From Chitinophagales bacterium (GTDB lineage: Bacteria; Bacteroidota; Bacteroidia; Chitinophagales; Chitinophagaceae), in contig JAATGQ010000041.1 of assembly GCA_015654595.1 (NCBI GenBank), positions 1 to 64,000 on the forward strand: a DNA stretch of 64,000 nt. Reading direction: 5' to 3'. The notes beneath the pieces were generated by a model. The model was not told the DNA's origin, searched no databases, and saw nothing but the letters and a program-made list of their open reading frames with translations. Position 1 is the first letter of the stretch. Each line of letters opens with the position of its first letter. The position numbers and the translations under genes are program-made. Shown one piece after another: positions 54,418 through 63,796 of this stretch.

Positions 54418-55019
54418 GTCAAAAGATCGCCTTTTTCGATTTCGACGGCACCATCACCACAAAGGATACACTGCTGGAGTTCATCCGGTTCAGCAAAGGG
54501 AAGGCCGCCTTTTACGCCGCTTTTGCACTGAACAGCCCCTGGCTGGTAGCCTATAAACTAAAACTGATCCCCAACCAGACCGCAAAGGAAAAGGTACTCT
54601 CCTTCCTGTATAAGAATATGCCGCTGGACGACTTCCTGGCTAAGTGCAATGAATTCGCAGCAACGGAATTACCCGCACTGATCCGCCCCAAAGCGATCCC
54701 CGAGATAAAAACACTGCAGGAAAAAGGCTTCGACGTCGTAATCGTTTCTGCTTCGCCGGAACCCTGGATCGCCCCCTGGGCAGCCCGGATCGGCGCCAAC
54801 CTGCTCGGCACCCGACTCGAAACCCGCGAATACAAAGGCCGCATCTGCCTGACCGGCAAGATCGACGGACACAACTGCTACGGCGAAGAAAAGGTCCGGC
54901 GTATCCGCGCGGTCTACGACCTGTCCGGACATACGGAGATCTATGCATACGGAGACACATCCGGCGACAAACCGATGCTTGCGCTTGGAACAGCCTCATT
55001 TTTCAAACCCTTCCGCTAG
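54414..55019 (+). CDS. HAD-IB family phosphatase
   Basis: A 201-residue SerB-like HAD hydrolase. The nucleophile motif is FFDFDGTITTKDTLLEF (Asp near residue 8). Motif II is VVIVSASPEPWI, and the metal motif is YAYGDTSGDKPML (about 178-190). A helical cap lies at about 25-95. In operons with DPPR-synthase-type UbiA genes such a phosphatase is the natural candidate to remove the 5-phosphate from polyprenyl-phosphoryl-5-phosphoribose (inference from pathway logic). It overlaps the SDR gene by four bases, so the two are translationally coupled. Confidence 0.88.
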   Translation: MSQKIAFFDFDGTITTKDTLLEFIRFSKGKAAFYAAFALNSPWLVAYKLKLIPNQTAKEKVLSFLYKNMPLDDFLAKCNEFAATELPALIRPKAIPEIKTLQEKGFDVVIVSASPEPWIAPWAARIGANLLGTRLETREYKGRICLTGKIDGHNCYGEEKVRRIRAVYDLSGHTEIYAYGDTSGDKPMLALGTASFFKPFR

Positions 55020-55023
55020 GTAT

Positions 55024-56289
55024 ATGGATATCGTCATCGTTGGCTTACAGCCCTGGTATTACGAGATAGGAAGCAACTGCCGCAATATTGCGCTGCAGCT
55101 GGCACGTCACCACCGGGTACTGTACGTCAATCTACCCGTCAACCGTAAAACTTATCTGTCAAAAGATCAATCCCCCGGTATACAGGAACACGTCGCGGTA
55201 ATAAAGGGCAAAGGGGAAACGCTGCGCCCGATCAGCGGACCGGCATTGGCAGCCCGCAGCGCAGAAACAGGCATCCCTACCCCATCTGGAACCAGTTCCG
55301 GCAATCCCTTCCCCGCGCCCGGCATGTGGGAATTGTATCCCCCCACCATCGTCGAATCCATCAACGCGATCCCTATCACCCCGATCTTCAGCGCCATCAA
55401 TTACTTCAACAACAAACGCTTTGCAAGAGATATCCGCAAAGCCTGCGATACGCTGGGATTCAAAAATATCATCCTGTTCAACGACAACGATATCTACAAC
55501 GGCTATTTTCTAAAGGAACTGCTCAAACCCGCACTCTATATCTATTATATGCGCGACTTCCTGCAGGGCTTTGGCTACTGGAAACGACATACCACCGTTC
55601 TGGAACCAAAGCTGATCGCAAAAGCCGACGTAGCCGTCGCCAATTCTCTTTTTTATACGGACTATTGCAAGGAACGCAACCCGCAATCTTTTTATATCGG
55701 CCAGGGCTGCAATTTTGATCTCTTCAACACGGAGACGCAACAGCCAAAACCCGCCGAACTGGAAGGACTAAAGGGCCCCATCATCGGTTATGTCGGAGCG
55801 ATCGACAGTACGCGGCTCGACCCGCAGATAATAAAGATCATCGCCACCCAACACCCCGACTGGACCATCGTAATGGTAGGCCCCGAAGACGCACCTTTCC
55901 AGGCAAGCGACCTTCACCAACTGCCCAATATTCACTGGACAGGCAGGAAACCGATGACCTCCCTGCCCGCCTTTGTAGCGCATTTCGACGTCTGCATCAA
56001 CCCCCAGCTGGTCAATATCGCCACCAAAGGCAACTACCCGCTGAAGATCGACGAATACCTGGCCATGGGAAAACCGGTGGTTGCAACCCGGACGCCAACG
56101 ATGAAACTGTTCGAAGATCATACCTGGCTGGCCGATAAACCGGAGGAATACCCGGCCCTGATCGAAAAAGCGCTGACCCCTCCATCGCCGGAGACCATCG
56201 AAGCCCATATCCGCTTCGCCAGAAATCATACCTGGGAAAACTGTGTCAACGAACTATATACTATCATTGGAAAGTTCATACATGAATAA
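55024..56289 (+). CDS. Glycosyltransferase of GT4/GT1 type (TuaH-like)
   Basis: A 421-residue GT-B enzyme, cytoplasmic or membrane associated. The N-terminal domain opens MDIVIVGLQPWYYEIGSNCRNIA. The C-terminal nucleotide-sugar domain has IIGYVGAIDSTRLDPQII and the conserved PLKIDEYLAMGKPVVAT with downstream glutamate (about 340-360). The true start is ATG 55024; the frame runs open 81 bases further up but overlaps the HAD gene. It starts four bases after the HAD stop and its end overlaps the next gene by eight bases. It may add a sugar to a surface glycan. Confidence 0.88.
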   Translation: MDIVIVGLQPWYYEIGSNCRNIALQLARHHRVLYVNLPVNRKTYLSKDQSPGIQEHVAVIKGKGETLRPISGPALAARSAETGIPTPSGTSSGNPFPAPGMWELYPPTIVESINAIPITPIFSAINYFNNKRFARDIRKACDTLGFKNIILFNDNDIYNGYFLKELLKPALYIYYMRDFLQGFGYWKRHTTVLEPKLIAKADVAVANSLFYTDYCKERNPQSFYIGQGCNFDLFNTETQQPKPAELEGLKGPIIGYVGAIDSTRLDPQIIKIIATQHPDWTIVMVGPEDAPFQASDLHQLPNIHWTGRKPMTSLPAFVAHFDVCINPQLVNIATKGNYPLKIDEYLAMGKPVVATRTPTMKLFEDHTWLADKPEEYPALIEKALTPPSPETIEAHIRFARNHTWENCVNELYTIIGKFIHE

Positions 56290-57499
56290 GACAGCCCCGG
56301 CCGGCGAGCCGTCACAATCGGGATTACACGGCCGCATGCGACCGACCGAAAGCCTGTCCCGACCTTTGGCCGACAGCCGGCAACGCAAGCTGCTGATGGG
56401 CATCATCGCCCTCGGCGCGCTGCTTCGTATCGGCATTTGCTTCTTTGCCCACCTGCCCGTTATGCACCATGACTCCTTCGAGTACTTCAAACAGGCAGAC
56501 ACCTTACTGGCAGGAGGCTATACTGATTTCTTCCCCAATGGCTATCCACTCATGATCGCCGCGGTAAAAGCCCTCACGCCGGCTCATACGATCGGCGCAC
56601 TGCTGCTGGTACAAATCGCCATGTCGGCTGCAACGATCTGGTTTGCCTACGACATGGGAGCCCGTCTCTCCGGCAACGTAAAGACGGGACTTATCGCAGC
56701 AGCCCTTCTGGCAATCTTTCCATCTCAGATCAATTATGTACGCTGGCTGACGACAGAAGTACCGACCGCCTTTTTCCTGTTCGGCGGCTTCTTCTTTTAT
56801 CTCAGAAAACAATATAGCTGGGCAGGCCTTTTCCTCGGATATGCGACGCTGGTAAGAAGTAATGTCTCGCCGGTATTCCTGCTGCTCTTCATCGCCCATT
56901 TCATCCATTATCGCCGCGAACCTTTGTTGCAGCGTATCCCGCTGAAGCTGATCGGCGCCACCCTCCTGCCCCTGCTGGCAATCGGTTTTTATTGCCAAAA
57001 CAAGACGGGAAAGTTCTCGACCGCCGGAAATAACCAGATCAACATCCTGTATGCCGTAACGGCTTCGGGTTCCTACATCGACTTTGGTCTGGCCGATAAG
57101 ATGCCCGGCATCAACACGACCGGCAAAGCCGTTCATTTGTACATCGAACATGCCAAGGCCGATCCCACTGGTTTTATCAAACAAAAGCTCGCCAATTACT
57201 GGGAGCTCTGGGGCTTCTTCGCATCCTCCGCCAACGGCGGCCGCGGCATCGGCTCACGCCTGCTGCTCGGCGCCGGAAACCTCTTCCTCCTCGCCTTTGG
57301 CCTGACCGGCTGGTGGATGCAGCGCCGTAATTTTAATGTCGCTCTCCTCATTCTTCCCTTTGTTATCGTGACCATCCTTCATACGATGCTTTTCGCGATG
57401 CCTCGCTATACTTACCCCGTAGAACCCTTCCTCCTTCTGCTCGCCGCCTTCGTCTTTGTCCGACCAGGATCTGACGCATCAGCCAGCAAGGCCCAATAA
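56282..57499 (+). CDS. GT-C membrane glycosyltransferase (ArnT/GT39-like)
   Basis: A 405-residue protein with about eight to ten transmembrane helices. The start is ATG 56282, overlapping the previous stop. After a short polar N-terminus the first helix (LLMGIIALGALLRIGICFFA) leads to the loop HDSFEYFKQADTLLAGGYTDFFPNGYPLMIA, whose acidic residue and pattern fit PMT/ArnT-type GT-C enzymes, which use polyprenyl-phosphate sugars. A shorter periplasmic end follows. It closes the UbiA-SDR-HAD-GT4 operon, so the lipid-linked pentose, if made, could be its donor (inference). The terminator follows at 57501. Confidence 0.83.
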   Translation: MNKTAPAGEPSQSGLHGRMRPTESLSRPLADSRQRKLLMGIIALGALLRIGICFFAHLPVMHHDSFEYFKQADTLLAGGYTDFFPNGYPLMIAAVKALTPAHTIGALLLVQIAMSAATIWFAYDMGARLSGNVKTGLIAAALLAIFPSQINYVRWLTTEVPTAFFLFGGFFFYLRKQYSWAGLFLGYATLVRSNVSPVFLLLFIAHFIHYRREPLLQRIPLKLIGATLLPLLAIGFYCQNKTGKFSTAGNNQINILYAVTASGSYIDFGLADKMPGINTTGKAVHLYIEHAKADPTGFIKQKLANYWELWGFFASSANGGRGIGSRLLLGAGNLFLLAFGLTGWWMQRRNFNVALLILPFVIVTILHTMLFAMPRYTYPVEPFLLLLAAFVFVRPGSDASASKAQ

Positions 57500-57500
57500 A

Positions 57501-57531
57501 AAAGGGCCGCTTCACGAAGAAGCAGCCCTTT
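57501..57531. terminator. Bidirectional intrinsic terminator
   Basis: Stem AAAGGGC / GCCCTTT (57501-57507 with 57525-57531), continued by GCTTC / GAAGC around a 5-base loop, with one mismatch. It stands between the convergent stops at 57499 and 57556 and can serve both. Confidence 0.85.
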
Positions 57532-57555
57532 AGTTATAGCTATGATAGGCAACAA

Positions 57556-60500
57556 TTACTGTTTTACAAACATCTTAACCGTGCGTCCGGTGCTTGCACT
57601 GTTGATCTTCAACACATAGACCCCGCGGCCCAGACCGGAAACATTCAGCGTATAATTGACCGGTCCTGCACTCTTTGTGTATTCTGTCGTCATCACATTC
57701 ACCCCCGCAGCATTGAATATCTGGATGTTGAGTTTCTCGTCAGCAGAAGACTGATACCAAATGTTCAGCACATCGATAGCAGGGTTTGGATACAGCTTCA
57801 CTGCATTGGTATAACGCTGTTCGCTGTTCGTCACCACGATCTGCACTTCGGAGATAGCGCTCTGTCCGGAGCCGTCCTTTACCTTCAGTTCGAATAGGTA
57901 AACCCCTGCGACAAGCCCCGAAGCACTGGTCGTAACCTGGTCAGGAGAAGCCAGCGTCGCAGTAGAAGGACCGCTTACCTCCGTCCATTCGTAGCTGGTG
58001 ATGGCGCCGCTGCCATCACTGGAAGCGGAACCGTCGAGGGTCACTGCATTAATAGGCAGACTTACCGTGTCGCTCTTACCGGCATTGGCAATCAACGTAC
58101 CGTCAGGAGTAACCGTGATCATTACCTGGTCGGTGGCCGTTGCGCCGGTGTTATCGGTAACCTTCAGTTCGAAGACATAGCTTCCGGGCTGCATACCATA
58201 TACGTCCGGAGTCGCCGTCAATGAGTTGGTGATCGTAACCCCTGCAGCACCCGATACTTGTATCCACTGATAGCTGGTGATCGTACCACCGGCATCCGTA
58301 GAACCTGTGCCATTCAAAGATACATAGGCAACAGACTGGCTGACATCCTGGTCAGGACCCGCATTCGCAACCAGCGACGTGCTGGGCTTGGATACGGTAA
58401 CAGTAACCTGGTCGGCGCCAGCCTGACCGGAGGCGTCTGTAGCCAGCAGCTGGAAGACATAAGTCCCTTCAACCAGGCTGCTGACCGTTGTGCTGTTGGC
58501 ATCAGGCGCGCTGACGACAGCAGCAGAAGGACCACTTACCTGTAACCAGCCGTAGCTGACGATCGAACCACCGGTCTCACTGCCGCTGCCCGCAAGGGTC
58601 GCGCTGCTCGTCGGCAGGATGATCGTTTGGTTATTACCGGCGTTAGCCGATGGATAACTCGATGAGGCAACAGCCGTAGACCGGACGTTGATGTTTATAT
58701 TATCGGAAGCAGTTACGCCATTCTTATCTTTTACGGTAAACTTAAACACATAAGTACCCGCTACCAGACCCGCCATCGTGCAATAGCCGGAGGAGGGAGA
58801 CATGATGAAAGCAGAAGCGGGACCGCTCACCTGCGACCAGGAATAAGCCGCGATCGATCCGCCCTTCTCGGAACCAAGTCCGTCAAGCGTTACGCTGTTG
58901 ACCGGCAGCACGATGCTTACGTCAGCGCCGGCATTGGCGACGGGTGTCGGCGGAGCCGCATTGACCGTAACCGTCACGGTAGCAGACGCGGTTTTACCCA
59001 GCTTGTCGGTTACCGTCAGCTTGAAGACATAGGCGCCTTGTACCAGACCGCTCATCGTACAGTAGGCGGCTGCTGGCGTAACGATATAGGCTGTATTAGG
59101 GCCGCTTGACTGGCTCCACGCATAGGAAACAATAGAGCCATTGGTCTCGGAGCCGGAACCATAAAGCGCAATGCTGTTGGTTGGCAGGGTGATCGTCTGC
59201 GCGGAACCTGCACTGGCAGAAGGCGCTCCGGCAGCTGCAGCATTGACCGTAACGGTCACCTGGTCCGTACCAGTCTTGCCTTGCTTATCGGTAACAGTCA
59301 ACGTGAACACATAGGAGCCCTGCACCAGATTGCTTACGGTAGTCGATGCAGCCGTTGCCGTACCGATGGTAGCCGTAGAAGGTCCGCTGGTTTGTTTCCA
59401 GGCATAGGAACTGATAGACCCGTTGCTCTCTGTACCGCTGCCCGTCAGCGTAGTGCTGCTGGCAGGCAGGGTGATCGTCACATCACTGCCGGCATTGGCG
59501 GTGGGAGGTCCCACTACAACAGCAGCCGGATTGACCAATACGTTGACCTGGTCAGTTGCTGTATTACCCAGTTTATCTGTTACGGTCAATTGGAAGACAT
59601 AAGTACCAAAGGCCGTCATCGCGCTTACCGCAGTCGTAGCTGCCGTCGGAGAAGCAATAGTAGCGCTGGCAGGACCGCTCACCAGCTTCCAGGCATAAGA
59701 AGCGATCGTGCCGTTGGTCTCACTGCCGGAACCCGTCAGGGTTGTGCTGCTGGTCGGCAGGGTGATCGTCTGGTCGGCGCCCGCGTTGGCAACGAGATTC
59801 GAGACAGCCGCAGGTTTTACCGTAACCAGCATCGTATCGGAAGCGGTTGTACCGGCCGCATCAGTCACGGTCAGCGCAAATTTATAGGTACCCTGCACCA
59901 GGCTGCTGACAGCAGTCGAAGCAGAGGTAGCAGCCGCAATCGTAGGCGTAGAAGGACCAGTCACCATTACCCATTTATAGGAAGAAATGGTGCCACCGGT
60001 CTCAGAACCGGAGCCTGCCAGCGTAGTGCTGTTCGTAGGCAGCGTGATCGTCTGATCCGCACCTGCATTAGCCACGGGTTTAAGCGCTGTACCCACTGTA
60101 ACCGTCACCGTTGCGCTATCTGAAAGCCAGCCGTTGTCAGTGACCTTCAGCTGAAATTTATACGTACCGGTTTTCAGTCCGCTGAGATTCACCTTTTTCC
60201 CGGAAGGAATGCTGATCGTCGCAGTGCTGGGACCGGAAACCTGTGTCCACAAATAATAAACGATAGCTACGTTATCCGTAGAGCCGGATCCATCCAGCGT
60301 TGCCGTCGTGCCGCTGACCGTCTGGTTGGAACCAGGCACAGCCTTGGGAGCGGTATTGGACGGGATCGCATAGATCGGGCAGGCCGTAGCCGTTGGATGA
60401 GAGATACAATAAGGAGACGTAGACTGTATCGTCTTTGTATTGGTAGAAGCAAAAGGATTGATCGCCGTGATATAAGGAACGTCAAAAGAGTTGGGATAAG

Positions 60501-61812
60501 TCGCGCCGATCGTTCCGTCGATATAATTCGCGTCCATGACCCCATTGGCCAGTACGCCATACTTGTTACGACCCCAGGAATATAGCTGACCGTTGGCGTC
60601 TACCGCGAATTTGTAGAATACAGCCTGAACCCCTTCCGACAACTCAACGAAATTATTGATACCCGGTGCGATGTTAACGGGTTTATGCTGCTGACACTGC
60701 GCCGTACTCATATCCCAGTTCCACGCATAGTAAGCATAAGTCGTACCGCCATAAGGAGCCGGGTTGACGGTATATTTTGAATAGTCGATATGAGAACCGT
60801 TACCAGCCTGACCGCATTCGGAACCGCCCCAGGCCCAAAGAGTGCCATCGGTAAGGATCGCATAGGTAGTCGTCTGGTTGGTAGAGATCTTAGAGATCGC
60901 TGCAGGTAAGTTCAGATCGGAATTGAGCAGTACCGGTGTTGCTGGCGTCGCATAACCTGCCGTAGCAGCAGAACCAACACCCATATAACCAAGGTAAAGT
61001 CCCCATCCATAAAGAGAGCCGTCAGTCAGCAGCGCATAAGAATAAAGACCACCGCCAGCGATGTCTTTTGCAGCGCCCGGCAGCGGAAGGATATGCGGAC
61101 TTTTATAGTCAGCCTGAGCCACATTACCGAGCAACACGTTGTTCCCGCCATTGCCGCCCCAGGTCCATACATTACCCTTGGAGTCCAATGCAATGGCGAT
61201 ATTCTGCACCATGACCTTCGTGATCACCGTTCCGGCAGGGAAAGGAACCTGTACAGGTCTTGTATTGACACGGCCATAAGTACCGTCGCCGCGGTAACCG
61301 CCCTGCGTATTACCCCATACCCACAACGTGCCGTCTGATTTGATCGCATAGATGATGGCGCCATAACCAGCCCCACCCGTAAAGATCGAAGAGGCCATCT
61401 TCGTCATCGTCACATTGGTGAACGCGTTACCGGCGCTATCGGTCGGGATCGCCTGAAAGGCTTTGGCCGTACCGGATGTAGTGCCATTACCCATCGAACC
61501 ATCCTCGTTAGGACCAGCAAAATAAACGTTGCCGGACATATCGATAGCAGTCGCCGTATGAAGACCAGATGCTACAAACTTGATTTGAGTATTTGCGCTG
61601 GGAAATTGACATTTTATTGGGTATCCCATCACCCCTGTATTATTACCTTCGCCATTCCCTCCTGTACCCAGCCCATACAGGGTGTGAGTAGTATTATCCA
61701 GGATGAAGTTTTGGTACTCGCCGCTACCTATCGAGTATTTTGCGGTCGACTGCGCAAGAGCAGAAAACGTGATGCCACAAAGAGCCAGCAGTGACAGTAA
61801 AAATGGTTTCAT
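57556..61812 (-). CDS. RCC1-repeat secreted protein with nine PKD-like repeats and type-A T9SS tail
   Basis: A 1418-residue secreted protein. The signal peptide ends SALAQ. Residues about 22-484 form an RCC1-type beta-propeller (DGTLWVWGNTQGGYRGDGT, DSKGNVWTWGGNG, DGTLWAWGGSECGQAGNG). Residues 485-1328 are nine tandem PKD/Ig-like repeats of about 94 residues, each with ANAGxDQTI near its start, YxWxxxSGP in the middle and a VTVTV end. The last 90 residues are a type-A Por-secretion domain (LYPNPAIDVLNIWYQ, GRGVYVLKINS, KMFVKQ). Its propeller is a paralogue of the 62270-63730 product. A surface binding role is inferred. Confidence 0.9.
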   Translation of the reverse strand: MKPFLLSLLALCGITFSALAQSTAKYSIGSGEYQNFILDNTTHTLYGLGTGGNGEGNNTGVMGYPIKCQFPSANTQIKFVASGLHTATAIDMSGNVYFAGPNEDGSMGNGTTSGTAKAFQAIPTDSAGNAFTNVTMTKMASSIFTGGAGYGAIIYAIKSDGTLWVWGNTQGGYRGDGTYGRVNTRPVQVPFPAGTVITKVMVQNIAIALDSKGNVWTWGGNGGNNVLLGNVAQADYKSPHILPLPGAAKDIAGGGLYSYALLTDGSLYGWGLYLGYMGVGSAATAGYATPATPVLLNSDLNLPAAISKISTNQTTTYAILTDGTLWAWGGSECGQAGNGSHIDYSKYTVNPAPYGGTTYAYYAWNWDMSTAQCQQHKPVNIAPGINNFVELSEGVQAVFYKFAVDANGQLYSWGRNKYGVLANGVMDANYIDGTIGATYPNSFDVPYITAINPFASTNTKTIQSTSPYCISHPTATACPIYAIPSNTAPKAVPGSNQTVSGTTATLDGSGSTDNVAIVYYLWTQVSGPSTATISIPSGKKVNLSGLKTGTYKFQLKVTDNGWLSDSATVTVTVGTALKPVANAGADQTITLPTNSTTLAGSGSETGGTISSYKWVMVTGPSTPTIAAATSASTAVSSLVQGTYKFALTVTDAAGTTASDTMLVTVKPAAVSNLVANAGADQTITLPTSSTTLTGSGSETNGTIASYAWKLVSGPASATIASPTAATTAVSAMTAFGTYVFQLTVTDKLGNTATDQVNVLVNPAAVVVGPPTANAGSDVTITLPASSTTLTGSGTESNGSISSYAWKQTSGPSTATIGTATAASTTVSNLVQGSYVFTLTVTDKQGKTGTDQVTVTVNAAAAGAPSASAGSAQTITLPTNSIALYGSGSETNGSIVSYAWSQSSGPNTAYIVTPAAAYCTMSGLVQGAYVFKLTVTDKLGKTASATVTVTVNAAPPTPVANAGADVSIVLPVNSVTLDGLGSEKGGSIAAYSWSQVSGPASAFIMSPSSGYCTMAGLVAGTYVFKFTVKDKNGVTASDNININVRSTAVASSSYPSANAGNNQTIILPTSSATLAGSGSETGGSIVSYGWLQVSGPSAAVVSAPDANSTTVSSLVEGTYVFQLLATDASGQAGADQVTVTVSKPSTSLVANAGPDQDVSQSVAYVSLNGTGSTDAGGTITSYQWIQVSGAAGVTITNSLTATPDVYGMQPGSYVFELKVTDNTGATATDQVMITVTPDGTLIANAGKSDTVSLPINAVTLDGSASSDGSGAITSYEWTEVSGPSTATLASPDQVTTSASGLVAGVYLFELKVKDGSGQSAISEVQIVVTNSEQRYTNAVKLYPNPAIDVLNIWYQSSADEKLNIQIFNAAGVNVMTTEYTKSAGPVNYTLNVSGLGRGVYVLKINSASTGRTVKMFVKQ
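57829..60360 (-). repeat. Nine tandem PKD-like coding repeats of about 281 bp
   Basis: The block encodes residues 485-1328 of the RCC1/PKD protein. Nine units average 281 bp. Central units share long near-identical protein phrases (GADQTITLPT, SGSET, TVTDKLGK) and are the most alike; the first and the last two differ more. This suggests expansion from the middle, by unequal crossing-over or slippage (inference). Confidence 0.85.
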
Positions 61813-62269
61813 AGTTGGATTATTTAGGATATTGAATGAAGCCGGAATGTGCTGTTAAACATTAAGCTTTTAGTTTGGATATTAGCAATTTTAGCAACAA
61901 CCGTTAGTCTACTATATTGGATATTAGGTCGAATGTTGGACATTGTCTGGATATCGGATTAAAAGGATTTTAATGTACCGGGGAAAATATCAAACACTAT
62001 ACCAAATAGGGGCTTGGAGGTATGAATTTTGTAGTTTAAAATCCACACTTTTTTAAGTAGCTGATTAATAATCTATATAGAATTTTTCATAATGAGTTAA
62101 TTACTTAGAGCCGGCAAGTAATTTCCCTATTTGTAGAAATTTCGCAATTCGCAGATAGCCGGAAACGCTCGGGCGATAGTCTTTTCAGCCGTCAGACCAG
62201 CCCCCGGGGAGCATTCGGAAATTGTATGGAGAAGGATATATTTTTATCAACACCGGAGCGAACCTTCAA
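61813..62269. other. 457-bp AT-rich spacer between the two RCC1 paralogues
   Basis: No gene is supported here. The sequence is AT-rich compared with its surroundings. The element GGATATT occurs at 61827-61833, 61877-61883 and 61919-61925, with a variant GGATATC at 61949-61955. I could not place a clear TAnnTTTG element for the 61812 gene. The spacer presumably holds its promoter and perhaps regulator sites. Confidence 0.6.
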
Positions 62270-63730
62270 CTAATGCTCAGAAGGCATTTTAGCAGACACT
62301 TTATATTGGTTGCACGGAGTACCATCCGGATGAAGCAGACAATAAGGAGAAGTCACCAGTTTGTTTTCTTTTAATGAGAACGGGTCCACAGCCGTCACCT
62401 TTGTTACATCCCAGGAATTGGGATAGGTAGCCAGAATATCGTTGCTCGCGCCAACGATGCCATTACCCAATACGGAGCCCTTATTACGACCCCAGGAATA
62501 AAGCTGACCTGACGCCGTCAGCGCATAACTGTAAAATACGGCACAGCCGCCGCCATACACGCATATAAAGTCTTTAACTCCAGGCGCTAACCGCACGGGT
62601 TTTTCGACCAGTTTTTGACCAGGACTCCAGTCCCAGGCATAAGGAGGATTGTGTTTGGCATAATCGAGCTCTTCGCCATTACCGACACAACCGCAGGCAT
62701 TATCGCCCCAACCCCAGAGAGTACCGTCGGTAAGGATGACGTGAGTAGAAACGCTATTGGTAGTGACGGATGCAACGGGATGGGGAAGCCGCAGATCGGT
62801 CGTCAGGTCCTTTGGCGTCAACGGCGCAGGCGCCTGATGCGCCCAGCCGCCATTACCGATACACAGGTAAGACGTTAGATATCCCCAACCATAAAGGGTT
62901 CCATTAATGCCCAACGCATAAGAAAAGAAGCCGCCCCCGGCGATATCCTTTGCCTTTTGCGGCAGCGGCAGCTGATGCGGATGCGTGTAGTCGGTCGTGT
63001 TAGTCCCCAGTAATTCCTTGCGGTTGTTGCCGCCCCAGGTCCAGACAGTGCCATCACTGGCCAACGCTATTATTATAGATCCGGCTACGACCTTGACGAT
63101 CTTCTTCCCCTTTGGTATATCCACCTGCACAGGTCGTGTGTTCAGCTGCCCCTTTTGTCCATTCCCCCGCATCCCCTCTGTCGTCAACCCCCATATCCAG
63201 ACGGTCCCGTCCGACTTGAGCGCGATATTGCCGTTGCTGCCCCCGCTGGACCAGCAAACGACCTTGACCACCCCGGTAAAAGGATTGCCGGCGCTGTCTT
63301 TTTTGATCTTCACTGGTTGATAACCAATGTCCTCTGTCGTGCCCGTCCCTGATTCCCCCGAGCCGTTGCCGCCCCAGGTCCAGACATTCCCCTCTCTGTC
63401 GGCCCCCAGACTGTTGTGAAGCCCCGAAGCCACATCCACAAACCGGACCTCCTCCGGCACACCGACCCGTATGGGAAGCCCCGGCGTCCCGGCATCCCAG
63501 GCCACCCCCGCCGTGACCAGCGCACTGCTGATCCCATATAACTTGCCACTCTCGGTATTCAGTATAAAACATTGGTATTCGCCCAGACCGACGATATATT
63601 TAGGGGAACGCCCACCCGAAGAAGACCCCGGGCCGGATGAACCGGACAAGACGCTCGTACCCGCCGGAGCCTGCGCGTGTAAAAGATTACAAAGGATAAA
63701 CGATGTAAAAAGGAAGGCGATGCGGTTCAT
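62270..63730 (-). CDS. RCC1-repeat secreted protein without sorting tail
   Basis: A 486-residue exported protein. The signal peptide ends LLHAQ, followed by a Ser/Gly-rich linker. The rest is an RCC1-type propeller closely related to residues 22-484 of the 57556-61812 product: YIVGLGEYQCFILNTESGKLYG, REGNVWTWGGNGSGESGTG, DGTLWGWGDNACGCVGNG and GQLYSWGRNKGSVLGNG. It ends at MPSEH, almost exactly where the paralogue begins its PKD repeats, and has no T9SS tail. It may stay in the periplasm, or have lost a tail. Divergent from the GT87-like gene. Confidence 0.88.
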   Translation of the reverse strand: MNRIAFLFTSFILCNLLHAQAPAGTSVLSGSSGPGSSSGGRSPKYIVGLGEYQCFILNTESGKLYGISSALVTAGVAWDAGTPGLPIRVGVPEEVRFVDVASGLHNSLGADREGNVWTWGGNGSGESGTGTTEDIGYQPVKIKKDSAGNPFTGVVKVVCWSSGGSNGNIALKSDGTVWIWGLTTEGMRGNGQKGQLNTRPVQVDIPKGKKIVKVVAGSIIIALASDGTVWTWGGNNRKELLGTNTTDYTHPHQLPLPQKAKDIAGGGFFSYALGINGTLYGWGYLTSYLCIGNGGWAHQAPAPLTPKDLTTDLRLPHPVASVTTNSVSTHVILTDGTLWGWGDNACGCVGNGEELDYAKHNPPYAWDWSPGQKLVEKPVRLAPGVKDFICVYGGGCAVFYSYALTASGQLYSWGRNKGSVLGNGIVGASNDILATYPNSWDVTKVTAVDPFSLKENKLVTSPYCLLHPDGTPCNQYKVSAKMPSEH

Positions 63731-63796
63731 ATGGTCATTTCAGGAATATACGCAAAGTAAGAAAAAGGAAGCTATCTTTAAGCCCATTTACTGACC

